DNA of 61,800 bases. Source: Segetibacter sp. Its GTDB lineage: Bacteria; Bacteroidota; Bacteroidia; Chitinophagales; Chitinophagaceae. Position 1 is the stretch's first letter, and each line of letters opens with the position of its first letter. Where the stretch lies: the NCBI GenBank assembly GCA_028288485.1, contig JAQBNO010000206.1, forward strand, positions 1-61,800, given 5' to 3'. The translations under genes were made by a program, and so were the position numbers. The notes under the pieces are model-generated. The model was not told the origin of the DNA. It saw only the letters and a list, made by a program, of their open reading frames with translations, and made no database searches. Of this stretch, positions 44,412-54,026 are shown piece after piece.

Positions 44412-46682
44412 TTACTTTTTATCAGGGAGTGCAAAGGCCACATATTTGTCGCCGGACTTGGTTCTTTGTTTACCTCCACCACCGCACGCTATCACCAAAA
44501 ATTGCTTCCCATTTACCTCGTACACAGTAGGGGTAGCAATACCGGCAGCAGGCAGGCTTGCTTCCCATAACAATTCGCCTGTTTTTTTATTGAAACCCCT
44601 GATCTTTTCATCTCTTGTTGCGGCGATAAATATTACACCTCCTGCCGTAACTACTGATGAACCAAAGTTTTCACTTCCCGCGTGGATGCCTTTTGCCTTT
44701 AATTCGGGGTAGTCGCCGATGGTTTGCTTCCATTCTACTTCGCCGGTATTTAAGTTAATTGCTGAAAGGTGTCCCCATGGTGGTTTTACTGCCGGGTAAC
44801 CCTCTTTAGTCAAAAACTTACCGCCGCTCATCCTGTACGGACTTTTGAAATTTGGAGGAAGCTCTTCCCTGTCGGAAACACTAAACCTTTGGTTTTGTTT
44901 TGCTTTCAGATTAAGCACATAAGAAGCTATAGCCGTCTTTTGTTCTTCCGCCAGGTGCATAAACGGAGGCATATTATTTCGCCCTGTTGTAATCAAACTT
45001 TTAAAAGACGCTTCGTCGTATTTTATGCTGCGGTTTAGATTGCTACCTTTTTCAATTCCTATCAAAGAAGGATTCGCGGCTAATGCAGGATTTGTTTCTC
45101 CCCCTCTCCTGTCTACACCGTGGCATCCGGCACACTGCGCTTCAAACAACGATTTGCCGACTTGCAGATTGGTTCTTACCGTTGCCCTACTGGTTGTATC
45201 CGGTTTATTAATATCCGACATTTGTACTACCCATGGCGATTCATTTGCATTCACATACATTATGCCCGTAGTAGGATCGTACGACGGTCCGCCCCATTCT
45301 GTTCCTCCATTCCATCCCGGGTTTTGTAAAGTTCCCTGCACAGATGGGGGGTTCCACATGTTGTCGGTTTTGTAAGACCTGAATTTCTTTAGAATATCCT
45401 GGTAGGAAGAATCCGGTATTCCGTCTTTAAAAAGATCGGCTTCAGTTATTACCTGTCGAACAAAAGGCTTAAAGAAAGTTGGAATCGGTTGTGTCGGCGC
45501 AGTTTTTTCACCGGCAAGGTCAGAGGTTGGAACAGGCTTTTCCTCGATTGGGTGAATGGGCTTACCTGTAACCCTGTCAAACATATAAATAAAACCGGTT
45601 TTACCCACTTGCACTACCACATCTACCTGTTTTCCGTCTTTTTTTATGGTAGCCAAAATGGGATGAGTAGGAATGTCCCAGTCCCAAAGATCATGATGAA
45701 CTGTCTGGAAATGCCACCGCAATTTGCCTGTTGCAGCATCTAACGCTAATACCGAGTTTGAATAAAGATTATTACCCTTCCTATTGCCGCCATAAAAGTC
45801 AGGTGTGGCAGATCCGGTTCCCGCAAATACCATCCCTCTCGCTTCATCGAGGCTGAAACCACCCCATACGTTGGCTCCTCCAACATAGGTATAAGCTTCC
45901 GGATTTTCCCAGGATTCATAGCCCGGCTCTCCCGGTTGTGGAATAGTATGAAATATCCAGCGTTGTTTCCCGGTGTGTACATCATAAGCCCTGATATGTC
46001 CCTGCGCAGATTGAGCAGCTTCAGACAAACGTGAACCGACAATGATCAGGTCTTTATAGATAATTCCAGGGCTGGTGTTGGAGATATGCAGATCATACTC
46101 GTTTTTCATTCCCAACCCCTCATGAAGATCTACAATTCCATTATTACCAAACGATGTAATAACTTTCCCTGTAAGCGCATCGATGCAATACAAAGCATGA
46201 CCTCCACCGGGGGTATACAAAATCCGCTGATCGTCTTCCGAGCCCTTATAAAAGGCTATTCCCCTTGAAATTTTAGTAGAATAAGCGAAAGGCCCGCGCC
46301 CTATATTTTTACCTTTCTCGGGAACTGTTACCGGATCATATACCCATTTCTCTTTGCCTGTAGCGGCGTCCAATGCAAATAGTTTAAGCTGGGGATTAAG
46401 CCCGTAAAGAATGCCGTCCACAACTATCGCATTTGTTTTCATATCGGTAGTGTTTGTTGCCGATGCCTGGCCCGAGGAATAGGTCCACGCTACCTGCAGG
46501 TTTTTAACGTTATCCGTATTAACCTGCGTTAAAGAAGAATACTTTATATTTTCACTGGTGCCACCATAAACCTTCCAGTCTTTGTATTTCTCGTCGGCTT
46601 TGGAAGTACAAGATGCTGCAGAAAATAAGATCCCAATGGAAACAAAAAGCAGCTTTGTATTTGTTATTTTTAAAGGAAACAT
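44412..46682 (-). CDS. PQQ-dependent dehydrogenase with a cytochrome c domain inserted in the propeller
   Basis: 756 residues from ATG at 46682 (MFPLKITNTKLLFVSIGILF, lipobox SAASC). An upstream TTG gives no better start. The eight-bladed quinoprotein propeller has WVYDPVTVPEKGKNIGRGPF, and tryptophan-docking repeats such as ATGKLRWHFQTVHHDLWDWD. A class I cytochrome c with CAGCH at 517-521 and a methionine in NMPPFMH near 571-576 interrupts the propeller, which resumes with WGHLSAINLNTGEVEW. It oxidises alcohols or aldoses at PQQ and passes electrons to the built-in haem. Substrate is unknown; the context suggests sugars. Confidence 0.87.
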   Translation of the reverse strand: MFPLKITNTKLLFVSIGILFSAASCTSKADEKYKDWKVYGGTSENIKYSSLTQVNTDNVKNLQVAWTYSSGQASATNTTDMKTNAIVVDGILYGLNPQLKLFALDAATGKEKWVYDPVTVPEKGKNIGRGPFAYSTKISRGIAFYKGSEDDQRILYTPGGGHALYCIDALTGKVITSFGNNGIVDLHEGLGMKNEYDLHISNTSPGIIYKDLIIVGSRLSEAAQSAQGHIRAYDVHTGKQRWIFHTIPQPGEPGYESWENPEAYTYVGGANVWGGFSLDEARGMVFAGTGSATPDFYGGNRKGNNLYSNSVLALDAATGKLRWHFQTVHHDLWDWDIPTHPILATIKKDGKQVDVVVQVGKTGFIYMFDRVTGKPIHPIEEKPVPTSDLAGEKTAPTQPIPTFFKPFVRQVITEADLFKDGIPDSSYQDILKKFRSYKTDNMWNPPSVQGTLQNPGWNGGTEWGGPSYDPTTGIMYVNANESPWVVQMSDINKPDTTSRATVRTNLQVGKSLFEAQCAGCHGVDRRGGETNPALAANPSLIGIEKGSNLNRSIKYDEASFKSLITTGRNNMPPFMHLAEEQKTAIASYVLNLKAKQNQRFSVSDREELPPNFKSPYRMSGGKFLTKEGYPAVKPPWGHLSAINLNTGEVEWKQTIGDYPELKAKGIHAGSENFGSSVVTAGGVIFIAATRDEKIRGFNKKTGELLWEASLPAAGIATPTVYEVNGKQFLVIACGGGGKQRTKSGDKYVAFALPDKK

Positions 46683-46760
46683 TGTTGTAGTTAGTTTTTT
46701 TATAATCAAAAGTTTGCACCCTTCACCTTATACACACTTGTTATAGCTGTGTATTGTTTT

Positions 46761-46816
46761 TTTGTGATCCAAACTTTATTGCTACTATTTTTCATCGTTG
46801 CGTCGCACCCTTGTAC
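46761..46816 (-). repeat. Dispersed repeat family A copy
   Basis: Minus strand GTACAAGGGTGCGACGCAAC, GATGAAAAATAGTAGCAATA, then a diverged end. It shares the 30-base core GCGACGCAAC...AGCAATA with the copy at 44251. Confidence 0.65.
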
Positions 46817-46926
46817 CGCTGGCTTCACCTGGGCGGCCCGTTGTACAATATGCAGCAAAACGCAAATTTGCAGGCTTTAAGTGCAGGAACGTTACCTTTC
46901 TAATCATACTTGTTCCGGGGCTTAAA

Positions 46927-46984
46927 ATTGGCAGCAGCAATCATATATTCATCCAATGCGATGATTTGTTTTTACTGCTGCCAA
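46927..46984 (-). terminator. Possible terminator after the second susD
   Basis: TTGGCAGCAG and CTGCTGCCAA pair across about 38 bases, 27 bases after the SusD stop at 47011. The loop is long and the T tract is short, so this is tentative. Confidence 0.35.
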
Positions 46985-47010
46985 CTCTCTGCTTACCCGA
47001 AAAGCATCAA

Positions 47011-48705
47011 TTAGTAACCTGGGTTCTGTGTCAGAACAGATTGTCCGTCTTTTTTAGACAGGTCAATTTGCGCCTGCGGAATTGGTCTTATTTCGTGCTG
47101 GCCTACCAGGAATGTTTTATTTAGAAGTGAAGGCAGTATTTTACCATCTACTTCGAGGTACTTGTTAAGTACTGGTCCCGCAATACCCCAGCGAACCAAA
47201 TCAAAGAAACGTGCACCTTCAAGCGCGAACTCGAGGCGTTCCTCGTGGCGGATAGCCAGTCGTGCAGCTTCCACGTTTGCGAAATCTGATGGATACGGTT
47301 CAACCTTGTAGTTGGCTGCCGGTGTACCATTGTCGAACTTAACAACATTGGAGCCTTTAGCGCGGTTACGTATCAGGTTTACAAGCGTTGTAGCATTTCG
47401 TAGTGATCCTACTTCTGCTTCACATTCTGCAAGCCATAGTATTACATTGCTCAACTTGAATTTTCTGAAGTTGTTTGCATTAGCCCCCGGACGTTGCGTT
47501 GTGCTGGAATAAATATTTTTTTCGGCTTTTAAATAGGTCGACTTCTTCGACATATACGGACCGCCGTTATTAGGATCACGAATCCAGGAAATAGTGGGAA
47601 TGCCCCAGTCAAAATCCGGAACACCAGGTCGTGCTACCGTCCAATCGAGACGTGGATCAACAAATTGCTTATAAGGAACAGTTTGTCCTGTAGGGTCAAA
47701 TGGAAGTATATCAGCGGCACTGTAATTAGTTGCGTCAGCTTTTAATGGAAGGCCGTTGCCATCTACCCTGAATGCGCTTACAAGTGAATGTGAAGGCTGG
47801 AAGAAATTGCTGGATGATTTAAAAGACGACGAGTTTAGTCCATCACCAAGATTTGCGTTACTGGCGCCGAAGCCGTCATTAACTGAATACTGAACTTCGA
47901 AAATAGATTCAGCATTGTTGACAGTGGCGATAAGAAAATTTTGAATAAAGTCAGGAACGAGTTTAAATCCTCCGTTCGTATAAACATCCTGTAGTAAAGG
48001 CATTGCTTCAGCAAACTTCCGTTGGGCGAGGTAAACACGGGCGAGATAAGTTTTTGCAGCCCATTTTGTTGCACGTCCCTTATCCACCCATGAGTTAGGG
48101 AGATTATCGATCGCATATTTCAGGTCGGTCACGATTTCGGGCCAAACAAGATGATCATTGGGAACCTCTGAAGGATTTACCGTGTTCTCGTCTATATACG
48201 GCACCTTACCATGTACATTCGTTAATTCAACATAGTAATGGGCCCGCAGAAACCTGGCCTGCGCCTGTGCCTGCAATTTTTCCAGGTCTGTCATACCAGT
48301 AGCAAGTTTCGCTGCCTTCAATACATCATTACACCGTACTATACCGTCGTACTCCAGCATCCAATGACTGTTAACATAAGTGTTGTCAGCTGTTAAATAA
48401 AAGCCGGCAATATCATTGATCAATGCCTGGTCACCTGAATTGGACCCTTTATAAGCATCACCACCGGCAACACTTCCCCAAACCCAGTTAGAAACTGCGG
48501 CCGGCCATCCCTCGGCCTGCGGGGTTTTATTATTTACGCCATCTACATCGGCGTACGCACCTATTAAGAGCAGATTTACTCCGTCCTTGTTCAGCAACGT
48601 TTCAAAGCTGGCTTGCCCTTTTGGCTTAAGCTCGAACCAGTCTTTTTTACAGGAAGTAAGGAAAAGTGTAAAACCTGTAATGGTAAAAAGAAATATTTTT
48701 TTCAT
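47011..48705 (-). CDS. SusD/RagB-family glycan-binding lipoprotein, second pair
   Basis: 564 residues with lipobox LTSC (about residue 19, TLFLTSCKKDWFELKPKGQA). TPR-like helices (AQAQARFLRAHYYVELTNVH), the SusD-typical EERLEFALEGARFFDLVRWG, and the C-terminus IRPIPQAQIDLSKKDGQSVL ending in TQNPGY. It captures a glycan at the cell surface for the SusC encoded 43 bases upstream. Sequence differs widely from the first SusD, implying another ligand. Substrate is unclear; no polysaccharide lyase or GH is next to it, which suggests uptake of sugars or small glycosides handled by the oxidative genes. Confidence 0.92.
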   Translation of the reverse strand: MKKIFLFTITGFTLFLTSCKKDWFELKPKGQASFETLLNKDGVNLLLIGAYADVDGVNNKTPQAEGWPAAVSNWVWGSVAGGDAYKGSNSGDQALINDIAGFYLTADNTYVNSHWMLEYDGIVRCNDVLKAAKLATGMTDLEKLQAQAQARFLRAHYYVELTNVHGKVPYIDENTVNPSEVPNDHLVWPEIVTDLKYAIDNLPNSWVDKGRATKWAAKTYLARVYLAQRKFAEAMPLLQDVYTNGGFKLVPDFIQNFLIATVNNAESIFEVQYSVNDGFGASNANLGDGLNSSSFKSSSNFFQPSHSLVSAFRVDGNGLPLKADATNYSAADILPFDPTGQTVPYKQFVDPRLDWTVARPGVPDFDWGIPTISWIRDPNNGGPYMSKKSTYLKAEKNIYSSTTQRPGANANNFRKFKLSNVILWLAECEAEVGSLRNATTLVNLIRNRAKGSNVVKFDNGTPAANYKVEPYPSDFANVEAARLAIRHEERLEFALEGARFFDLVRWGIAGPVLNKYLEVDGKILPSLLNKTFLVGQHEIRPIPQAQIDLSKKDGQSVLTQNPGY

Positions 48706-48748
48706 ATAGTGTATATTATAATACTATGATTAATTAGGAGGTTTGTCT

Positions 48749-51700
48749 TTATAATTTCATGTTGAAACCGAACATGAAAATTCTTGAAGTTGGATAAACT
48801 GAATTATCAATTCCCTGTTCAGTAACCTCAGGATCTAAGCCGCTGTATTTTGTTATGGTAAAGAGGTTAACTGCCTGGAAATAGACACGCAGGCTGCCCA
48901 GCTTCAGTTTAGAGAGCATTTTAGGAGTTAATGTATAACCTAGTTGAAGGTTTTTCAAACGTGCATAGTCTCCGTTCTCGATAAAGTAGGTAGATGGCAA
49001 TTGCATGTTTGCATCGTTATTGATAGTAATTGGCACAGTTATATTTGCACCGCTCGCATAACGGTCAGGTGTCCAGGATTCGTACAAGCGCTTTCTCAGG
49101 TAGTTACCATCATTACGGATGAAGAGCATGTTGCGACTTACAGAATTTATGATCTTTCTTCCCTGTAGGCCCTGTAAAAACAGGTCGAGGTCCCAACTCT
49201 TATATTTAAGGTCAACATTAAAGCCATAAGACAAATTAGGATTGCCATCACCAAGAAAGGTACGATCTGTCGGAGTAATTTTTCCGTCGCCGTTCACGTC
49301 TTTGAACTTAAATACACCTGGCATGCTGTACACGTCAACCCCGGCAACATTGGGATTGAATTTCGGAGATTTGGCAACCTCTTCGGCAGTATTAAAAATG
49401 CCTTCAACAATATAGCCATAAAACGACTCCAGTGCCTTTCCTGTAACAGTAGCAGTATTGAAACTTGCTTCAGTGGCATTTCCAAAACGGATCTCGTTAG
49501 GATTACCGTTCAGCTTAACTACCTGGTTTTTGTAATGCGAGATATTGGCATTCACTGTATAACTAAAGTCTTTACTTGCCCGGCCGCGATACGTCAACAT
49601 CAGGTCAAAACCAGTATTCTTCATTTCACCAATGTTAACATTCGGCAAAATTACTTCACCCCAGGTTGCAGGTTTAGAGTCAGAATAAAGCATATCTATT
49701 GTAGATCGGCTGTATACATCTAAACTTGCTTCAAATTTTGACTTAAACAACGATACATCAACACCAACATTCGTTGCTATACTCGTTTCCCACCTTCCGT
49801 TTGGATTTCCCAATGTTGACTGGTGCATTCCTGCTGTTGCAGCGCTCCTGCTTGAACCGCTGATATTGTAGTAAGATTCAAATCCATTTGCAATAAAAGT
49901 CGTATAGGCATTATAGTTACCCACATTATCGTTACCGTTCTTGCCCCAGCCTGCACGAAGCTTCAGGTCGGTTATCCAGTTTATGTCATCCATAAAACCT
50001 TCCTGCGAAATTCTCCAACCGGCAGAAAATGCGGGGAAAGTACCCCAACGGTATTTGCCTACGAACCTTGAAGAGGCGTCACGGCGAATCACTCCCTCCA
50101 AAAGGTACTTTCCCTTATAATCGTAGTTTAACCTGCCGAAATAAGAGAAAAGCCTGTTCTGGTCGAAGGATCCCGTATTAACCACATCTCTTTGACCAGC
50201 ACTTAAAACCATATAATCAAGATCTGTAAATGCGAAGGTTGAACGGCCACCGGAAACAAATTGGGTGCTGTTATCAACCGCCTCTGTACCGACTAAAACA
50301 TTAAAATGATGATCGTCTTTAATAGTCTTCAGATAATTCAATGTATTTACCCAGTTGTATTGTAAACCGGTATTCGAGGAGGATGTGAGATTGCTTACCA
50401 GTTGGGTTTGGTTAAATTCAGGATCTATAAGGGTACGGTCTAATGATTTTCCTTCATCGAAACTAACACCGAACAAAGTTTTGAAGATCAGGTCCTTGGT
50501 GAAGGAAATTTGTGCATAAGGGCTGGCCTGCATCAATAATCTCCTGTTATAATCATCATTGTTTCTTATCAATTCAGCTACCGGGTTACGCTGGTTACCC
50601 GTCGAAGGGGTCTTTGACCCTGCAAAGTTTCCCCTGATGTCGTAGATAGGCAGAAGCGGGCTAATGCTCAGCACAGCGGTTGCTGGTGCTGTTCCCACCG
50701 TGCCCTTTAAATTAATGTATGTACTACTAAGGCTTACGCCAATTTTTGCCCAGTTGTTCACTTGAACATCGGCATTTGATCGGAGTGAGTACCTTTTAAA
50801 GCCTCCGTTTGTTGCTTTATTAAAGGCATCTCCACCATAGTTTACAATACCCTTTTGGTCCAAATATCCGCCAGAAATGGAAAAATTACTTTTACCTGCA
50901 ACTCCTCCACTTACCGAAAGGTTATATTCCTGGATGGGCGCTTTTATAAAAACTTTTTCATACCAATCTATTTCTCCCTTGTTCGTCCTGGTTATTCCAT
51001 TATAAGGGGTTGGATAGCTATAAGTGCTTTCGTCAACCTCGCCTTGCATTTTGCCTGCGGGAAAGATGTAGTCGGGAAGTCGCGGTGTTGCACCAACTCC
51101 GTATTGTGCATTGCCCCAACCAGCATCGCCGGGTCTAAGACCCATGTTTTTAAATTTCTGCCAAAGGTTTTCTCCTGCCTCCTGCGAATTCATTAAATCA
51201 GGACGATTGGTTTTCTCCTGAATACCATAACGAACATCAAAACTCAAACTAGGCTGTCCGCCTTTACCACGCTTTGTTGTTACTACGATAACACCATTTG
51301 CAGCTCGTGAGCCGTATATCGCCGAAGATGAAGCATCTTTTAATACTGTCATAGACTCGATGTCGTTTGGATTTATGTTATCCATACTCGTTCTCGGGAT
51401 GCCATCAACAACGTAGAGCGGGTTATTATTTCCTAAAGAGCCATAACCACGTACACGCACAACAGCGGCAGCACCCGGAGCATTATTATTCGTAACAGTC
51501 ACACCGGCTGCCCTACCTTGTAGCCGGGAAGCAGGATCACCTGTTGGAATAGCACGTAAATCCTCTTCCTTAACGGTAGCGACAGCACCGGTAAGGCTTT
51601 TTTTCTGTTGTACACCATAACCTACTACTACAACTTCTTGTAGTGCTGTTCCTGCAGTGGCCATAGCCAGATCAATTACTGATCTGTTATTAACAGGCAA

Positions 51701-52015
51701 TTCTTGTGGGGTAAGTCCGATAAAAGTAAAAACCAAAGTACCATTGCGGTTTGGAACGTTAATAGAGTACTTCCCATTCACGTCAGTTGATGTAGCGATC
51801 TGTGTGTTTTTTACCGCTACACTTGCACCAGTAAGTGGCTTGCCGTCCGGGTCCGTTACTGTTCCCGACACCGACAGGTTTTGGGCAGACGTTTGAAGGG
51901 AAGTACTGATGGTGAGTAAAAAAGCGATAAGAAGACTAAGGTGTCTTTTGTGAAGAAAAAGCCGTGGTTTTAAGTAACCCAAGGCAGGGGGTTGAGGGGT
52001 AAATTGTTGTTTCAT
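48749..52015 (-). CDS. SusC/RagA-family TonB-dependent transporter, second pair
   Basis: 1088 residues. An N-terminal extension and signal (LSLLIAFLLTISTSLQTSAQ) precede the carboxypeptidase-regulatory domain (about 48-118, SVSGTVTDPDGKPLTGASVA), the plug (VVVGYGVQQKKSLTGAVATV, about 130-150; SAIYGSRAANGVIVVTTK) and the barrel ending RIFMFGFNMKL. It imports SusD-bound ligands in a TonB-dependent way. No extra anti-sigma-interaction domain is present. The first 40 residues (MKQQFTPQPPALGYLKPRLF) before the hydrophobic stretch make an unusually long signal, so the start may be at a later codon. Confidence 0.93.
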   Translation of the reverse strand: MKQQFTPQPPALGYLKPRLFLHKRHLSLLIAFLLTISTSLQTSAQNLSVSGTVTDPDGKPLTGASVAVKNTQIATSTDVNGKYSINVPNRNGTLVFTFIGLTPQELPVNNRSVIDLAMATAGTALQEVVVVGYGVQQKKSLTGAVATVKEEDLRAIPTGDPASRLQGRAAGVTVTNNNAPGAAAVVRVRGYGSLGNNNPLYVVDGIPRTSMDNINPNDIESMTVLKDASSSAIYGSRAANGVIVVTTKRGKGGQPSLSFDVRYGIQEKTNRPDLMNSQEAGENLWQKFKNMGLRPGDAGWGNAQYGVGATPRLPDYIFPAGKMQGEVDESTYSYPTPYNGITRTNKGEIDWYEKVFIKAPIQEYNLSVSGGVAGKSNFSISGGYLDQKGIVNYGGDAFNKATNGGFKRYSLRSNADVQVNNWAKIGVSLSSTYINLKGTVGTAPATAVLSISPLLPIYDIRGNFAGSKTPSTGNQRNPVAELIRNNDDYNRRLLMQASPYAQISFTKDLIFKTLFGVSFDEGKSLDRTLIDPEFNQTQLVSNLTSSSNTGLQYNWVNTLNYLKTIKDDHHFNVLVGTEAVDNSTQFVSGGRSTFAFTDLDYMVLSAGQRDVVNTGSFDQNRLFSYFGRLNYDYKGKYLLEGVIRRDASSRFVGKYRWGTFPAFSAGWRISQEGFMDDINWITDLKLRAGWGKNGNDNVGNYNAYTTFIANGFESYYNISGSSRSAATAGMHQSTLGNPNGRWETSIATNVGVDVSLFKSKFEASLDVYSRSTIDMLYSDSKPATWGEVILPNVNIGEMKNTGFDLMLTYRGRASKDFSYTVNANISHYKNQVVKLNGNPNEIRFGNATEASFNTATVTGKALESFYGYIVEGIFNTAEEVAKSPKFNPNVAGVDVYSMPGVFKFKDVNGDGKITPTDRTFLGDGNPNLSYGFNVDLKYKSWDLDLFLQGLQGRKIINSVSRNMLFIRNDGNYLRKRLYESWTPDRYASGANITVPITINNDANMQLPSTYFIENGDYARLKNLQLGYTLTPKMLSKLKLGSLRVYFQAVNLFTITKYSGLDPEVTEQGIDNSVYPTSRIFMFGFNMKL

Positions 52016-52834
52016 ATAAAACGCAAGTATTAAGTGGCAATGTTAGGGTTGTAAAGGAAGGTCTTTTATAATAGACCCGATTACTCTATAATATCAAGTT
52101 CCGACTGTTTTTTATCTCGAATTACAATCTTAATAACTATTATTGGTTAAATAAGTGTCATAAAGACACGCGATTTTTGCAATACAAGCATGTTAGATTG
52201 CAGGGGTTTTTAAAAAAATTGCTTCCCTTTCGCGGAGAAGGAAAAATATATTACCAGCACACTCGACTCCTTTTTGCCGACAAATAATCTATTCCCCGAG
52301 CTACGTTATTTCCTGGCCAAACAGCCGCGGATACCCCGAAACAATTTGTCGTCTTCGTAGTGAATAATTCCGAACGAACTTATCTTAGAAACTGACTAAG
52401 TTTTATTTTTGGTTACGAGCAGCCGTTTTTTATGGCGTCAACGTTGCGTCGCATTACGTTAATCTGCACCGCACCTGGCACCCCTTGCTTCAATGCAAAG
52501 TCTATAAAACGGTTTTAGACCGCTTCTTAGGGAATGAGCGTGTAAAGAGTAAAAATCACTTGAGTCTTGAAAAAGGGTACTGAGTAACTTTACTTTCAAC
52601 GAATCATAAGCAAAGACAGGATAGATGGGTTTTGCGCAGCAACGATGTCAGTTGCAATAGAAAGATTCCTCCTGCATCCGAATAACATGGCCGTTGCCTT
52701 GCCGGAACGAAAAGTGGGCATTAAAAACGAGGATCTATTGTTAAGAATATTTTTACTAGTGCAACAGGTAAGAATGTAAAAATACCTGTACGCAAAACTC
52801 TTTTACTGATGTAAGTAAACCGGGGTTTTATAAA
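52016..52834. other. Long intergenic region upstream of susC
   Basis: 819 bases without a convincing gene. A partial family A copy lies at 52426-52456 and a GCAGCAACGATG fragment near 52636. The part next to susC (52016-52140) is A/T-rich and probably holds its promoter. Nothing else was recognised. Confidence 0.45.
52426..52456 (-). repeat. Dispersed repeat family A, partial copy
   Basis: Minus strand ATGCGACGCAACGTTGACGC then CATAAAAAACGG. The internal portion is deleted, leaving both ends. Confidence 0.45.
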
Positions 52835-53698
52835 TTACGCAATAAACAGGTTGCGTAAAAAATGAAGGCCTTCCGAAGCAAATCTGTCCTGGCTTTCGGC
52901 CATTGGATGCCAGAAGCATACAGCGCCGGCAAGTTCTTTATTTTCAGGCGTAAAACTTTCTATGGAAACCGTTCCTTTATAATTGATTGCTTCCAGGCCT
53001 CTTTTATAAGCATCCCAACGGGTTTGACCGGTTCCGGGTGTACCACGGTAGTTCTCTGAAACCTGGAAATGAATGAGTTTGTCACCTGCGCTGATAATTG
53101 CCTTTTCTACATCCGGCTCTTCAATATTCATGTGAAAGCCATCGAGGATTATTTTAGCAGCTGGATGAGAAATATCATCTATGAGGCGAATGACATCTGC
53201 TGCAGTGTTAACCAAATCTGATTCGAACCTGTTCAGCGGTTCTAATGCGATCTCAAGGTTACGTTCCCCTGCCATCCCGCAAACCTTCTGCAGGTTTTTT
53301 ACTGCCAGTTCCCATTCCTTTTTTCGTTGTTCGGGAGGAACCATCCTGGCTTTACCTACAGCGGAATACATAGGGCCGGCCAAAAAAGAGGTGTCCCACG
53401 CATTACATAAATCGAAACACGAACGGAGGTAAGCAAAACAATTTTCATGAATGGCAGGATCTTCATGTGTAAGGTCGCGTGTAGGGCCAAAGGCCGCACA
53501 AACTACTGCATGCAAACCGTAATCTTTCAACCCTTGTTTTACAGCTTTTGCATCAATTAAAGCCGGGTCTTCCACGGCAATTTCAACTGCATCAAATCCC
53601 ATGTCTGCAACCTTTGAAAATATTGCAGGTATAGATTCTGTTGTAAAAGGTGAGGTCCAGAGCCAGGTTGTAACGCCAAATTTAATTTGCAGGGGCAT
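52835..53698 (-). CDS. D-tagatose 3-epimerase-like TIM-barrel sugar epimerase (cytosolic)
   Basis: 287 residues without a signal peptide. Family motifs: start IKFGVTTWLWTSPFTTESIP; EIALEPLNRFESDLVNTAAD (metal Glu); KIILDGFHMNIEE (Asp, His); HFQVSENYRGTPGTGQ (His, Arg); VSIESF (second metal Glu). This pattern fits D-tagatose/D-psicose 3-epimerase and L-ribulose 3-epimerase relatives, which act at C3 of ketoses. Handling C3-modified sugars fits a 3-keto-sugar pathway. Minus strand between the second susC and the ThuA/cupredoxin gene; gaps on either side suggest its own transcript or a shared one with the upstream gene. Confidence 0.88.
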   Translation of the reverse strand: MPLQIKFGVTTWLWTSPFTTESIPAIFSKVADMGFDAVEIAVEDPALIDAKAVKQGLKDYGLHAVVCAAFGPTRDLTHEDPAIHENCFAYLRSCFDLCNAWDTSFLAGPMYSAVGKARMVPPEQRKKEWELAVKNLQKVCGMAGERNLEIALEPLNRFESDLVNTAADVIRLIDDISHPAAKIILDGFHMNIEEPDVEKAIISAGDKLIHFQVSENYRGTPGTGQTRWDAYKRGLEAINYKGTVSIESFTPENKELAGAVCFWHPMAESQDRFASEGLHFLRNLFIA

Positions 53699-53763
53699 GA
53701 TGTTGGTTTATTAACTAAGTGTTGCGATTGGTTGTTTGTCGGGCGACCAACAACGGCAAAGCT

Positions 53764-53797
53764 GTACAAGTGAGTGACACAACGATGTTGAAAAAGG
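53764..53797 (+). repeat. Dispersed repeat family A, partial copy
   Basis: GTACAAGTGAGTGACACAAC then GATGTTGAAAAAGG. It belongs to the GTGAGTGACACAACGATG subtype also seen at 58565 and 61580. Confidence 0.5.
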
Positions 53798-53942
53798 ATT
53801 TGAAGCTTGTTCAACAAAGTCACTCATTATATAAAAGTTCTTGTTACCAGGAAATTTATTGTGCCGGATGATTGTGGTTGGTGCGCCGACCAACAAGGGC
53901 GGAAAGGTATTTTTTCTTATTGAACATTGATTATTGAGCATC

Positions 53943-53978
53943 GAGCATTGAAAATTTTTTATTTAATTTTCAATGCTC
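53943..53978. repeat. Perfect 14-base hairpin in intergenic DNA
   Basis: GAGCATTGAAAATT (53943-53956) and AATTTTCAATGCTC (53965-53978) pair around eight bases, flanked by degenerate copies of GAGCATCGAGCATTG and CAATGCTCAACA. It lies 49 bases downstream of the stop of the ThuA/cupredoxin gene and may act as its terminator, though a T tract is lacking. Confidence 0.55.
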
Positions 53979-54026
53979 AACACCCAGTTTTCAACACTCA
54001 TCGTATAACATTAATCTAACTTGTTT

